Below, piece by piece: positions 41,996-57,225 of a stretch of 64,000 nt of DNA (position 1 is the first letter of the stretch; every line of letters starts with the position of its first letter). A model generated the notes under the pieces. It had not been told where the DNA came from and ran no database searches. It was given only the letters and a program-made list of their open reading frames with translations. Source of the DNA: Ischnura elegans (Eukaryota; Arthropoda; Insecta; Odonata; Coenagrionidae); assembly GCF_921293095.1 (NCBI RefSeq), contig NC_060248.1:16014744-16078743 (forward strand), in the 5' to 3' direction. Both the position numbers and the translations under genes were made by a program.

Positions 41996-42978
41996 TCAAC
42001 AACAACATTTAAAAAAAAAATATTCAACAACAACATTTTCACCGATAACATTTTCAACGACAACATTTTCAACGACAACATTTTCAACGACAACATTTTC
42101 AACGACAACATTTTTAACGACAAAATTTTCAACGACAACATTATCAACGACAACATTTTCAACGACAACATTTTCAACGACAACATTTTCAACGACAACA
42201 TTTTCAACGACATTTTCAACGTCAACATTTTCAACGACAATATTTTCAACGACAACATTTTCAACGACAACATTTTCAACGACAACATTTTCAACGACGA
42301 CATTTTCAACGAACACATTTTCAACGACATCATTTTCAACGACAACATTTTCTAGAACATCGTTTTTAACGGCAACATATTCAACCACAACATTTTCAAC
42401 GACAAAATGTTCGACGACAACATTTTCGACGACAACATTTTCGACGACAACATTTTAAACGACAACATGTTCAACGACCACATTTTCCACGACAACATTT
42501 TCATCGACAATATTTTCAACGACAACATTTTCAACGATAACATTTTCAACGACAACATTTTCAACGACAACATTTTCGACGACAACATTTTCGACGACAA
42601 CATTTTCAACGACAACATTTTCAACGAAAACATTTTCAACGACAACATTTTTAACGACAACATTTTCAACGACAAGATTTTCAACGACAACATTTTCAAC
42701 GACAAAATTTTCAACGAAGACATTTTCAACGACAACATTTTCAACGACAACATTTTCAACGACAACATTTTCAAGAAAAATTTTTTAAACGGCAACATAT
42801 TCAACCACAACATTTTCAACGACAACATGTTCGACGACAACATTTTCGACGACAACATTTTCGAAGAAAACATTTTAAACGACAACATGTTCAACGACCA
42901 CATTTTCAACGATACATTTTCAACCACAACATTTTTAACGACAACATTTTCAACGACAACAACAACAACAACAACACT

Positions 42979-43013
<35 letters not shown>

Positions 43014-46000
43014 CGACAACATTTTCAACAACAACATTTTCAACAAAGACATTTTCAACAACAACATTTTCAAGAACAACATTTTCAACAAAAACATTTT
43101 CAATTACAACATTTTCAACAACAACATTTTCAACAAAAAAATTTCAGCAACAACATTTTCAACAACAACATATTCAACAACAACGTTTTCAACGACAACT
43201 TTTTTGACGACAACATTTTCAACGACAACATTTTCAACGACAACATTTTCAGCGACAATATTTTCCACGAAAATATTTTCAACGACAACATTTTTAACGA
43301 CAATATTTTCAACGACAACATTATCAACGACAACATTTTCAACGACAACATTTTCAACGACAACATTTTCAACGATAACATTTTCAACGACAACATTTTC
43401 AACGACAACATTTTCAACGACATTTTCAACGTCAACATTTTCAACGACAACATTTTCAACGACAACATTTTCAACGACAACATTTTCAAAGACAACAACA
43501 ACAACGATAACGAAAACAACAACAATAACAACAACAACAACTATAACAAAAACAACAACAACAACTACAACAACAACAACAACTACAACAACAACAACAA
43601 CAACATTTTCAACGACAACATTTTCCACGACAACATTTTCAACGACAACATATTCAACGGCAACATTTTCAACGACAACATTTTCGACGACTACATTTTC
43701 TAGAACAACGTTTTTAACGGCAACATATTCAACCACAACATTTTCAACGACAACATGTTCGACGACAACATTTTCGACGACAACATTTTCGACGACAACA
43801 TTTTAAACGACAACATGTTCAACGACTACATTTTCCACGACAACATTTTCAACGACAACATTTTCAACGACAACATTTTCAACGATAACATTTTCAACGA
43901 CAACATTTTCAGCGACAACCTTTTCGACGACAACATTTTCGACGACAACATTTTCAACGACATCATTTTCAACGAAAATATTTTTAACGACAACTTTTTT
44001 AACGACAACATTTTCAACGACAACATTTTCAACGACAACATTTTCAACGACAACATTTTGAATGACAACATTTTCTACGAACACATATTCAACGACAACA
44101 TTTTCAACGACAAAATTTTCAACGACAACATTTTCAACGATAACATTTTCAACGACAACAACAACAACAAAAACCACAACAACACTTACAACAACAACAA
44201 AAACAACAACGAGAACATTTTCAACAACAACATTTTCAACAACAACATTTAAAAAAAAATATTCAACAACAACATTTTCACCAATAACATTTTCAACGAC
44301 AACATTTTCAACGACAACATTTTCAACGACAACATTTTCAACGACAATATTTTCAACGACAACATTTTTAACGACAAAATTTTCAACGACATTATCAACG
44401 ACAACATTTTCAACGACGACATTTTCAACGAACACATTTTCAACGACATCATTTTCAACGACAACATTTTCTAGAACAACGTTTTTAACGGCAACATATT
44501 CAACCACAACATTTTCAACGACAAAATGTTCGACGACAACATTTTCGACGACAACATTTTCGACGACAACATTTTAAACGACAACATGTTCAACGACCAC
44601 ATTTTCCACGACAACATTTTCAACGACAATATTTTCAACGACAACATTTTCAACGATAACATTTTCAACGACAACATTTTCAACGACAACATTTTCGACG
44701 ACAACATTTTCGACGACAACATTTTCAACGACAACATTTTCAACGACAACATTTTCAACGACACCATTTTCCACGACAACATTTTCAACGACAACATTTT
44801 CAACGACCAAATTTTCAACGACAATATTTTCGACGACAACATTTTTAACGACAACATTTTCAACGACAAGATTTTCGACGACAACATTTTCAACGACAAC
44901 ATTTTCAACGACAACATTTTCAACGCCAATATTTTCAACGACAACATTTTCAACGACAACATTTTCAACGACAACATTTTCAACGACAACATTTTCAACG
45001 ACAACATTTTAATCGACAATATTTTTAACGACAACATTTTCAACGAAAACATTTTCAACGACAACATTTTCAACGACAAAATTTTCAACGACATTTTCAA
45101 CGACAACATTTTCAACGACAACATTTTCAACGACAACATTTTCGACGACAACATTTTCAACGACAACATTTTCGACGACAATATTTTCCACGACAAAATT
45201 TTCAACGACAACATTTTCAACGACACCATTTTCCACGACAACATTTTCAACGACAACATTTTCAACGACCAAATTTTCAACGACAATATTTTCGACGACA
45301 ACATTTTCAACGACAACATTTACAACGACAACATTTTCAACGACAACATTTTCAACGACAACATTTTCAACGACAACATTTTCAAGAACAACATTTTCAA
45401 CAGCAAAATATTCAACCACAACGTTTTCAACGACAACATGTTCGACGCAACATTTTCAACGACAACATTTTCGACGACAACATTTTAAGCGACAACATGT
45501 TCAACGACCACATTTTCAACGACAACATTTTCAACGACAACATTTTCAACGACAACATTTTCAACGACAACAACAACAAAAAACCCAACAACAATAACAA
45601 CAAAAACAACACTAGCAACAACAACAACAACAACAACATAAACACGAATAACAAAAACTACAACAACACAACTTAACAAAAAACAACAACAAAAACAACA
45701 ACAACAACAATACAACAACAACAACGACAACATTTTCAACAACAACGTTTTCAACAACAATATTTTCACCAACAACATTTTCAACAACAAGATTTTCAAC
45801 AACAACATTTTCAACGACAACATTTTCACCGACAACATTTTCAACGACAACATTTTCAACGAAAACATTTTCAAAGACAACATTTTCAACGACAACATTT
45901 TCAATGACAACATTTTCGACGACAACATTTTCGACGACAACATTTTCAACGACAACATTTTCAACGACAACATTTTCAACGCCAATATTTTCAACGACAA

Positions 46001-46578
46001 CATTTTCAACGACAACATTTTCAACGACAACATTTTAATCGACAATATTTTTAACGACAACATTTTCAACCAAAACATTTTCAACGACAACATTTTCAAC
46101 GACAACATTTTCAACGACAACATTTTCAACGACAACAACAACAACAAAAACCACAACAACACTTACAACAACAACAACAACAACAACGAGAACATTTTCA
46201 ACAACAACATTTTCAACAACAACATTTAAAAAAAAAATATTCAACAACAACATTTTTACCGATAACATTTTCAACAAGATTTTCAACGACAACATTTTCA
46301 ACGACAAAATTTTCAACGAAGACATTTTCAACGACAACATTTTCAACGACAACATTTTCAACGACAACATTTTCAAGAAATATTTTCAACGGCAACATAT
46401 TCAACCACAACATTTTCAACGACAACATGTTCGACGACAACATTTTCGACGACAACATTTTCGAAGAAAACATTTTAAACGACAACATGTTCAACGACCA
46501 CATTTTCAACGATACATTTTCAACCACAACATTTTCAACGACAACATTTTCAACGACACCAACAACAACAACAACACT

Positions 46579-46613
<35 letters not shown>

Positions 46614-47517
46614 CGATCACATTTTCAACAACAACATTTTCAACAAAGACATTTTCAACAACAACATTTTCAAGAACAACATTTTCAACAAAAACATTTT
46701 CAATTACAACATTTTCAACAACAACATTTTCAACAAAAAAATTTCAGCAACAACATTTTCAACAAGAACATATTCAACAACAACGTTTTAAACGACAACT
46801 TTTTTGACGACAAATTCAACGACAACATTTTCAACGACAACATTTTCAGCGACAATATTTTCCACGAAAATATTTTCAACGACAACATTTTTAACGACAA
46901 AATTTTCAACGACAACATTATCAACGACAATATTTTCAACGACAACATTTTCAACGAAAACATTTTCAACGACAACATTTTCAATGACAACATTTTCAAC
47001 GACAACATTTTCAACGACATTTTCAACGTCAACATTTTCAACGACAACATTTTCAACGACAACATTTTCAACGACAACATTTTCAAATACAACAACAACA
47101 ACGATAACAAAAACAACAACAATAACAACAACAACAACTATAAAAAAAACAACAACAACAACTACAACAACAACAACAACTACAACCACAACAACAACAA
47201 CATTTTCAACGACAACATTTTCCACGACAACATTTTCAACGACAACATATTCAACGACCAAATTTTCAACGACAACATTTTGAATGACAACATTTTCTAC
47301 GAACACATTTTCAACGACAACATTTTCAACGACAAAATTTTCAACGACAACATTTTCAACGACAACATTTTCAACGACAAAATTTTCAACGACAACATTA
47401 TCAACGACAACATTTTCAACGACAACATTTTCAACGACAACATTTTCAACGACAACATTTTCAACGACATTTTCAACGTCAACATTTTCAACGACAATAT
47501 TTTCAACGACAACATTT
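41996..47517. repeat. Satellite B 5.5-kb tandem block, copy 1
   Basis: Opens with an unusual A-run monomer (ATTTAAAAAAAAAATATTC at about 42007). The same opening is at 47530 (offset 5,522). Further paired landmarks are 43104/48581, 45427/50919 and 46427/51921 (offsets 5,477-5,494) and 44526/50108 (5,582). The same A-run monomer also recurs inside the block at about 44248 and 46225, which shows an older subunit of about 2 kb. Confidence 0.8.
45572..45730. repeat. Interrupted (AAC)n island with ACCCAAC and ACACTAGC landmarks
   Basis: AAC-rich island marked by AAAACCCAAC, CACTAGCAAC and CATAAACACGAATAAC. Paralogous islands carrying these marks are near 51058-51225, 54308-54470 and 56797-56958. 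After each, monomers of CpG-less type (TTTTCAACAACAACA) predominate for about 100 bp. Confidence 0.8.
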
Positions 47518-50500
47518 TCAACGACAACATTTAAAAAAAAAATATTCAACAACAACATTTTCACCGATAACATTTTCAACGACAACATTTTCAACGACAT
47601 AATTTTCAACGACAACATTTTCAACGACAACATTTTTAACGACAAAATTTTCAACGACAACATTATCAACGACAACATTTTCAACGACAACATTTTCAAC
47701 GACAACATTTTCAACGACAACATTTTCAACGACATTTTCAACGTCAACATTTTCAACGACAATATTTTCAACGACAACATTTTCAACGACAACATTTTCA
47801 ACGACAACATTTTCAACGACGACATTTTCAACGAACACATTTTCAACGACATCATTTTCAACGACAACATTTTCTAGAACATCGTTTTTAACGGCAACAT
47901 TTTCAACCACAACATTTTCAACGACAAAATGTTCGACGACAACATTTTCGACGACAACATTTTAAACGACAACATGTTCAACGACCACATTTTCCACGAC
48001 AACATTTTCATCGACAATATTTTCAACGACAACATTTTCAACGATAACATTTTCAACGACAACATTTTCAACGACAACATTTTCGACGACAACATTTTCG
48101 ACGACAACATTTTCAACGACAACATTTTCAACGAAAACATTTTCAACGACAACATTTTTAACGACAACATTTTCAACGACAAGATTTTCAACGACAACAT
48201 TTTCAACGACAAAATTTTCAACGAAGACATTTTCAACGACAACATTTTCAACGACAACATTTTCAAGAAAAATTTTTTAAACGGCAACATATTCAACCAC
48301 AACATTTTCAACGACAACATGTTCGACGACAACATTTTCGACGACAACATTTTCGAAGAAAACATTTTAAACGACAACATGTTCAACGACCACATTTTCA
48401 ACGATACATTTTCAACCACAACATTTTCAACGACAACATTTTCAACGACAACAACAATAACAACAACACTAACAACAACAACAACAACAACGACAACATT
48501 TTCAACAACAACATTTTCAACAAAGACATTTTCAACAACAACATTTTCAAGAACAACATTTTCAACAAAAACATTTTCAATTACAACATTTTCAACAACA
48601 ACATTTTCAACAAAAAAATTTCAGCAACAACATTTTCAACAACAACATATTCAACAACAACATTTTCAACGACAACTTTTTTGACGACAACATTTTCAAC
48701 GACAACATTTTCAACGACAACATTTTCAGCGACAATATTTTCCACGAAAATATTTTCAACGACAACATTTTTAACGACAAAATTTTCAACGACAACATTA
48801 TCAACGACAACATTTTCAACGACAACATTTTCAACGACAACATTTTCAACGATAACATTTTCAACGACAACATTTTCAACGACAACATTTTCAACGACAT
48901 TTTCAACGTCAACATTTTCAACGACAACATTTTCAACGACAACATTTTCAACGACAACATTTTCAAAGACAACAACAACAACGATAACAAAAACAACAAC
49001 AATAACAACAACAACAACTATAACAAAAACAACAACAACAACTACAACAACAACAACAACTACAACAACAACAACAACAACATTTTCAACGACAACATTT
49101 TCCACGACAACATTTTCAACGACAACATATTCAACGACAACATTTTCAACGACAACATTTTCGACGACAACATTTTCTAGAACAACGTTTTTAACGGCAA
49201 CATATTCAACCACAACATTTTCAACGACAACATGTTCGACGACAACATTTTCGACGACAACATTTTAAACTACAACATGTTCAACGACTACATTTTCCAC
49301 GACAACATTTTCAACGACAACATTTTCAACGACAACATTTTCAACGATAACATTTTCAACGACAACATTTTCAGCGACAACCTTTTCGACGACAACATTT
49401 TCGACGACAACATTTTCAACGACATCATTTTCAACGAAAATATTTTTAACGACAACTTTTTTAACGACAATATTTTCAACGACAATATTTTCAACGACAA
49501 CATTTTCAACGACAACATTTTGAATGACAACATTTTCTACGAACACATTTTCAACGACAACCTTTTCAACGACAAAATTTTCAACGACAACATTTTCAAC
49601 GACAACATTTTCAACGACAACAACAACAACAAAAACCAAAACAACACTTACAACAACAACAACAACAACAACGAGAACATTTTCAACAACAACATTTTCA
49701 ACAACAACATTTAAAAAAAAAATATTCAACAACAACATTTTCACCAATAACATTTTCAACGACAACATTTTCAACGACAACATTTTCAACGACAACATTT
49801 TCAACGACAATATTTTCAACGACAACATTTTTAACGACAAAATTTTCAACGACAACATTAACAACGACAACATTTTCAACGACAACATTTTCAACGACAA
49901 CATTTTCAACGACATTTTCAACGTCAACATTTTCAACGACAATATTTTCAATGACAACATTTTCAACGACAACATTTTCAACGACAACATTTTCAACGAC
50001 GACATTTTCAACGAACACATTTTTACGACATCATTTTCAACGACAACATTTTCTAGAACAACGTTTTTAACGGCAACATATTCAACCACAACATTTTCAA
50101 CGACAAAATGTTCGACGACAACATTTTCGACGACAACATTTTCGACGACAACATTTTAAACGACAACATGTTCAACGACCACATTTTCCACGACAACATT
50201 TTCAACGACAATATTTTCAACGACAACATTTTCAACGATAACATTTTCAACGACAACATTTTCAACGACAACATTTTCGACGACAACATTTTCGACGACA
50301 ACATTTTCAACGACAACATTTTCAACGAAAACATTTTCAACGACAACATTTTTAACGACAACATTTTCAACGACAAGATTTTCGACGACAACATTTTCAA
50401 CGACAACATTTTCAACGACAACATTTTCAACGCCAATATTTTCCACGACAACATTTTCAACGACAACATTTTCAACGACAACATTTTCAACGACAACATT

Positions 50501-52072
50501 TTCAACGACAACATTTTAATCGACAATATTTTTAACGACCACATTTTCAACGAAAACATTTTCAACGACAACATTTTCAACGACAAAATTTTCAACGACA
50601 TTTTCAACGATAACATTTTCAACGACAACATTTTCAACGACAACATTTTCGACGACAACATTTTCAACGACAACATTTTCGACGACAATATTTTCCACGA
50701 CAAAATTTTCAACGACAACATTTTCAACGACACCATTTTCCACGACAACATTTTCAACGACAACATTTTCAGCGACCAAATTTTCAACGACAATATTTTC
50801 GACGACAACATTTTCAACGACAACATTTTCAACGACAACATTTTCAACGACAACATTTTCAACGACAACATTTTCAAGAACAACATTTTCAACAGCAAAA
50901 TATTCAACCACAACGTTTTCAACGACAACATGTTCGACGCAACATTTTCAACGACAACATTTTCGACGACAACATTTTAAGCGACAACATGTTCAACGAC
51001 CACATTTTCAACGACAACATTTTCAACGACAACATTTTCAACGACAACATTTTCAACGACAACAACAACAAAAAATCCAACAACAATAACAACAAAAACA
51101 ACACTAGCAACAACAACAACAACAACAACATAAACACGAATAACATAAACTACAACAACACAACTAAACAAAAAACAACAACAAAAACAACAACAACAAC
51201 AATACAACAACAACAACGACAACATTTTCAACAACAACGTTTTCAACAACAATATTTTCACCAACAACATTTTCAACAACAAGATTTTCAACAACAACAT
51301 TTTCAACGACAACATTTTCACCGACAACATTTTCAACGACAACATTTTCAACGACAACATTTTCAACGACAAAATTTTCGACGACAACATTTTCGACGAC
51401 AACATTTTCAACGACAACATTTTCAACGCCAATATTTTCAACGACAACATTTTCAACGACAACATTTTCAACGACAACATTTTCAACGACAACATTTTCA
51501 ACGACAACATTTTAATCGACAATATTTTTAACGACAACATTTTCAACCAAAACATTTTCAACGACAACATTTTCAACGACAACATTTTCAACGACAACAT
51601 TTTCAACGACAACATTTTAAACGACAACAACAACAACAAAAACCACAACAACACTTACAACAACAACAACAACAACAACGAGAACATTTTCAACAACAAC
51701 ATTTTCAACAACAACATTTAAAAAAAAATATTCAACAACAACATTTTCACCGATAACATTTTCAACGACAAGATTTTCAACGACAACATTTTCAACGACA
51801 AAATTTTCAACGAAGACATTTTCAACGACAACATTTTCAACGACAACATTTTCAACGACAACATTTTCAAGAAATATTTTCAACGGCAACATATTCAACC
51901 ACAACATTTTCAACGACAACATGTTCGACGACAACATTTTCGACGACAACATTTTCGAAGAAAACATTTTAAACGACAACATGTTCAACGACCACATTTT
52001 CAACGATACATTTTCAACCACAACATTTTCAACGACAACATTTTCAACGACAACAACAACAACAACAACACT

Positions 52073-52107
<35 letters not shown>

Positions 52108-52760
52108 CGATCACATTTTCAACAACAACATTTTCAACAAAGACATTTTCTACAACAACATTTTCAAGAACAACATTTTCAACAAAAACATTTTCAATTA
52201 CAACATTTTCAACAACAACATTTTCAACAAAAAAATTTCAGCAACAACATTTTCAACAAGAACATATTCAACAACAACGTTTTAAACGACAACTTTTTTG
52301 ACGACAACATTTTCAACGACAACATTTTCAACGACAACATTTTCAGCGACAATATTTTCCACGAAAATATTTTCAACGACAACATTTTTAACGACAAAAT
52401 TTTCAACGACAACATTATCAACGACAACATTTTCAACGACAACATTTTCAACGACAACATTTTCAACGACAACATTTTCAACGACAACATTTTCAACGAC
52501 AACATTTTTAACGACATTTTCAACGTCAACATTTTCAACGACAACATTTTCAACGACAACATTTTCAACGACAACATTTTCAAATACAACAACAACAACG
52601 ATAACAAAAACAACAACAATTACAACAACAACAACTATAAAAAAACAACAACAACAACTACAACAACAACAACAACTACAACCACAACAACAACAACATT
52701 TTCAACGACAACATTTTCCACGACAACATTTTCAACGACAACATATTCAACGACAACATT
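47518..52760. repeat. Satellite B 5.5-kb tandem block, copy 2
   Basis: Direct copy of the preceding block, with A-run monomers at about 47530, 49709 and 51718. Small gains and losses are whole monomers or AAC triplets. For example, the island near 48445-48495 is shorter than its partner near 42955-43015. Confidence 0.8.
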
Positions 52761-55088
52761 TTCAACGATACATTTTCGACGACAACATTTTCTAGAACAA
52801 CGTTTTTAACGGCAACATATTTAACCACAACATTTTCAACAACAACATGTTCGACGACAACATTTTCGACGACAACATTTTCGACGACAACATTTTAAAC
52901 GACAACATGTTCAACGACCACATTTTCCACGACAACATTTTCAACGACAACATTTTCAACGACAACATTTTCAACGATAACATTTTCAACGACAACATTT
53001 TTCAACGACAACCTTTTCGACGACAACATTTTCGACGACAACATTTTCAACGACATCATTTTCAACGAAAATATTTTTAACGACAACATTTTTAACGACA
53101 ACATTTTCAACGACAACATTTTCAACGACAACATTTTCAACGACAACATTTTCAACGACAACATTTTCAACGACAACATTTTCTAGAACAACGTTTTTAA
53201 CGGCACCATATTCAACCACAACATTTTCATCGACAACATGTTCGACGACAACATTTTCGACGACAACATTTTCGACGACTACATTTTAAACGACAACATG
53301 TTCAACGATCACATTTTCCACGACAACATTTTCAACGACAACATTTTCAACGACAACATTTTCAACGATAACATTTTCAACGACAACATTTTAAACGACA
53401 ACATTTTCAACGACATAATTTTCAACGACAACATTTTCAACGACGTCATTCTCAACGACGACATTTTCCACGACAACATTTTCAACGTCAACATTTTCAA
53501 CGAGTACATTTTCAACGACAACATTTTTAACGACAACAATTTCAACGAACACATTTTTAACGACAACATTTTCAACGACAACATTTTCATCGACAACATT
53601 TTCAACCACAAAATTTTCAACAACAACATTTTCAACGACAACATTTTCGACGACAACATTTCAAACGACAACATTTTCAACGACAACATTTTCAACGCCA
53701 ATATTTTCAACGACAACATTTTCAACGACAACATTTTCAACGACAACATTTTCAACGACAACATTTTCAACGACAACATTTTAATCGACAATATTTTTAA
53801 CGACAACATTTTCAACGAAAACATTTTCAACGACAACATTTTCAACGACAACATTTTCAACGACATTTTCAACGACAACATTTTCAACGACAACATTTTC
53901 AACGACAACATTTTCGACGACAACATTTTCAACGACAACATTTTCGACGACAATATTTTCCACGACAAAATTTTCAACGACAACATTTTCAACGACACCA
54001 TTTTCCACGACAACATTTTCAACGACAACATTTTCAACGACAAAATTTTCAACGACAATATTTTCAACGACAACATTTTCAACGACAACATTTTCAGCGA
54101 CAACATTTTCAACGACAACATTTTCAACGACAACATTTTCAAGAACAACATTTTCAACAGCAAAATATTCAACCACAACGTTTTCAACGACAACATGTTC
54201 GACGCAACATTTTCAACGACAACATTTTCGACGACAACATTTTAAGCGACAACATGTTCAACGACCACATTTTCAACGACAACATTTTCAACGACAACAT
54301 TTTCAACGACAACAACAACAAAAAACCCAACAACAACAACAACAAAAACAACACTAGCAACAACAACAACAACAACAACATCAACACGAATAACATAAAC
54401 TACAACAACACAACTAAACAAAAAACAACAACAAAAACAACAACAACAATACAACAACAACAACGGCAACATTTTCAACAACAACATTTTCAACAACAAC
54501 ATTTTCACCAACAACATTTTCAACAACAAGATTTTCAACAACAACATTTTCAACGACAACATTTTCACCGACAACATTTTCAACGACAACATTTTCAACG
54601 ACAACATTTTCAACGACAACATTTTCAACGACAACATTTTCAACGACAACATTTTCGACGACAACATTTTCAACGATAACATTTTCAACGACAACATTTT
54701 CAACGCCAATATTTTCAACGACAACATTTTCAACGACAACATTTTCAACGACAACATTTTCAACGACAACATTTTCAACGACAACATTTTAATCGACAAT
54801 ATTTTTAACGACAACATTTTCAACCAAAACATTTTCAACGACAACATTTTCAACGACAACATTTTCAACGACAACATTTTCAACGACAACATTTTCAACA
54901 ACATTTTCAACGACAACAACAACAACAAAAACCACAACAACACTTACAACAACAACAACAACAACAACGAGAACATTTTCAACAAAAACATTTTCAACAA
55001 CAACATTTAAAAAAAAAATATTCAACAACAACATTTTCACCGATAACATTTTCAACGACAACATTTTCAACGACAACATTTTCAACGA

Positions 55089-56430
55089 CAACATTTTCAA
55101 CGACAACATTTTCAACGACAACATTTTTAACGACAAAATTTTCAACGACAACATTATCAACGACAACATTTTCACCGACAACATTTTCAACGACAACATT
55201 TTCAACGACAACATTTTCAACGACAATATTTTCAACGACAACATTTTCAACGACAACATTTTCAACGACAACATTTTCAACGACGACATTTTCAACGAAC
55301 ACATTTTCAACGACATCATTTTCAACGAAAACATTTTCTAGAACAACGTTTTTAACGGCAACATATTCAACCACAACATTTTCAACGACAAAATGTTCGA
55401 CGACAACATTTTCGACGACAACATTTTAAACGACAACATGTTCAACGACCAAATTTTCCACGACAACATTTTCAACGACAATATTTTCAACGACAACATT
55501 TTCAACGATAACATTTTCAACGACAATTTTTTCAACGACAACATTTTCGACGACAACATTTTCGACGACAACGTTTTCAACGACAACATTTTTAACGAAA
55601 ACATTTTCAACGACAACATTTTTAACGACAACATTTTCAACGACAAGATTTTCAACGACAACATTTTCAACGACAAAATTTTCAACGAAGACATTTTCAA
55701 CGACAACATTTTCAACGACAACATTTTCAACGACAACATTTTCAAGAACAATATTTTCAACGGCAACATATTCAACCGCAACATTTTCAACGACAACATG
55801 TTCGACGACAACATTTTCGACGACAACATTTTCGAAGAAAACATTTTAAACGACAACATGTTCAACGACCACATTTTCAACGATACATTTTCAACCACAA
55901 CATTTTCAACGACAACATTTTCAACGACAACAACAACAACAACAACACTAACAACAACAACAACAACAACAACGACAACATTTTCAACAACAACATTTTC
56001 AACAAAGACATTTTCAACAACAATATTTTCAAGAACAACATTTTCAACCAAAACATTTTCAATTACAACATTTTCAACAACAACATTTTCAACAAAAAAA
56101 TTTCAGCAACAACATTTTCAACAACAACATATTCAACAACAACGTTTTCAACGACAACTTTTTTGACGACAACATTTTCAATGACAACATTTTCAACGAC
56201 AACATTTTCAGCGACAATATTTTCAACGACAACATTTTTAACGACAAAATTTTCAACGACAACATTATCAACGACAACATTTTCAACGACAACATTTTCA
56301 ACGACAACATTTTCAACGACAACATTTTCAACGACATTTTCAACGTCAACATTTTCAACGACAACATTTTCAACGACAACATTTTCAACGACAACATTTT
56401 CAAAGACAACAACAACAACGATAACAAAAA
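55089..56430. repeat. Satellite B 2.1-kb-offset block, copy 1 (without retrotransposon)
   Basis: Nearly identical to 57226-58567 at a constant offset of 2,137 bp (55393/57530, 55877/58014, 56401/58538). Its terminal AAC island (56408-56519) is short and interrupted by ACGATAAC, AAAAAC and ACTATAAC. It continues into satellite B rather than into the retrotransposon. Confidence 0.85.
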
Positions 56431-57225
56431 CAACAACAATAACAACAACAACAACTATAACAAAAACAACAACAACAACTACAACAACAACAACAACTAC
56501 AACAACAACAACAACAACATTTTCAACGACAACATTTTCCACGACAACATTTTCAACGACAACATATTCAACGACAACATTTTCAACGACAACATTTTCA
56601 ACGACAACATTTTCAACGACAACATTTTCAAGAACAACATTTTCAACAGCAAAATATTCAACCACAACGTTTTCAACGACAACATGTTCGACGCAACATT
56701 TTCAACGACAACATTTTCGACGACAACATTTTAAGCGACAACATGTTCAACGACCACATTTTCAACGACAACATTTTCAACGACAACATTTTCAACGACA
56801 ACAACAACAAAAAACCCAACAACAACAACAACAAAATCAACACTAGCAACAACAACAACAACAACAACATCAACACGAATAACATAAACTACAACAACAC
56901 AACTAAACAAAAAACAACAACAAAAACAACAACAACAATACAACAACAACAACGACAACATTTTCAACAACAACATTTTCAACAACAACATTTTCACCAA
57001 CAACATTTTCAACAACAAGATTTTCAACAACAACATTTTCAACGACAACATTTTCACCGACAACATTTTCAACGACAACATTTTCAACGACAACATTTTC
57101 AACGACAACATTTTCAACGACAACATTTTCAACGACAACATTTTCGACGACAACATTTTCAACGATAACATTTTCAACGACAACATTTTCAACGCCAATA
57201 TTTTCAACGACAACATTTTCAACGA

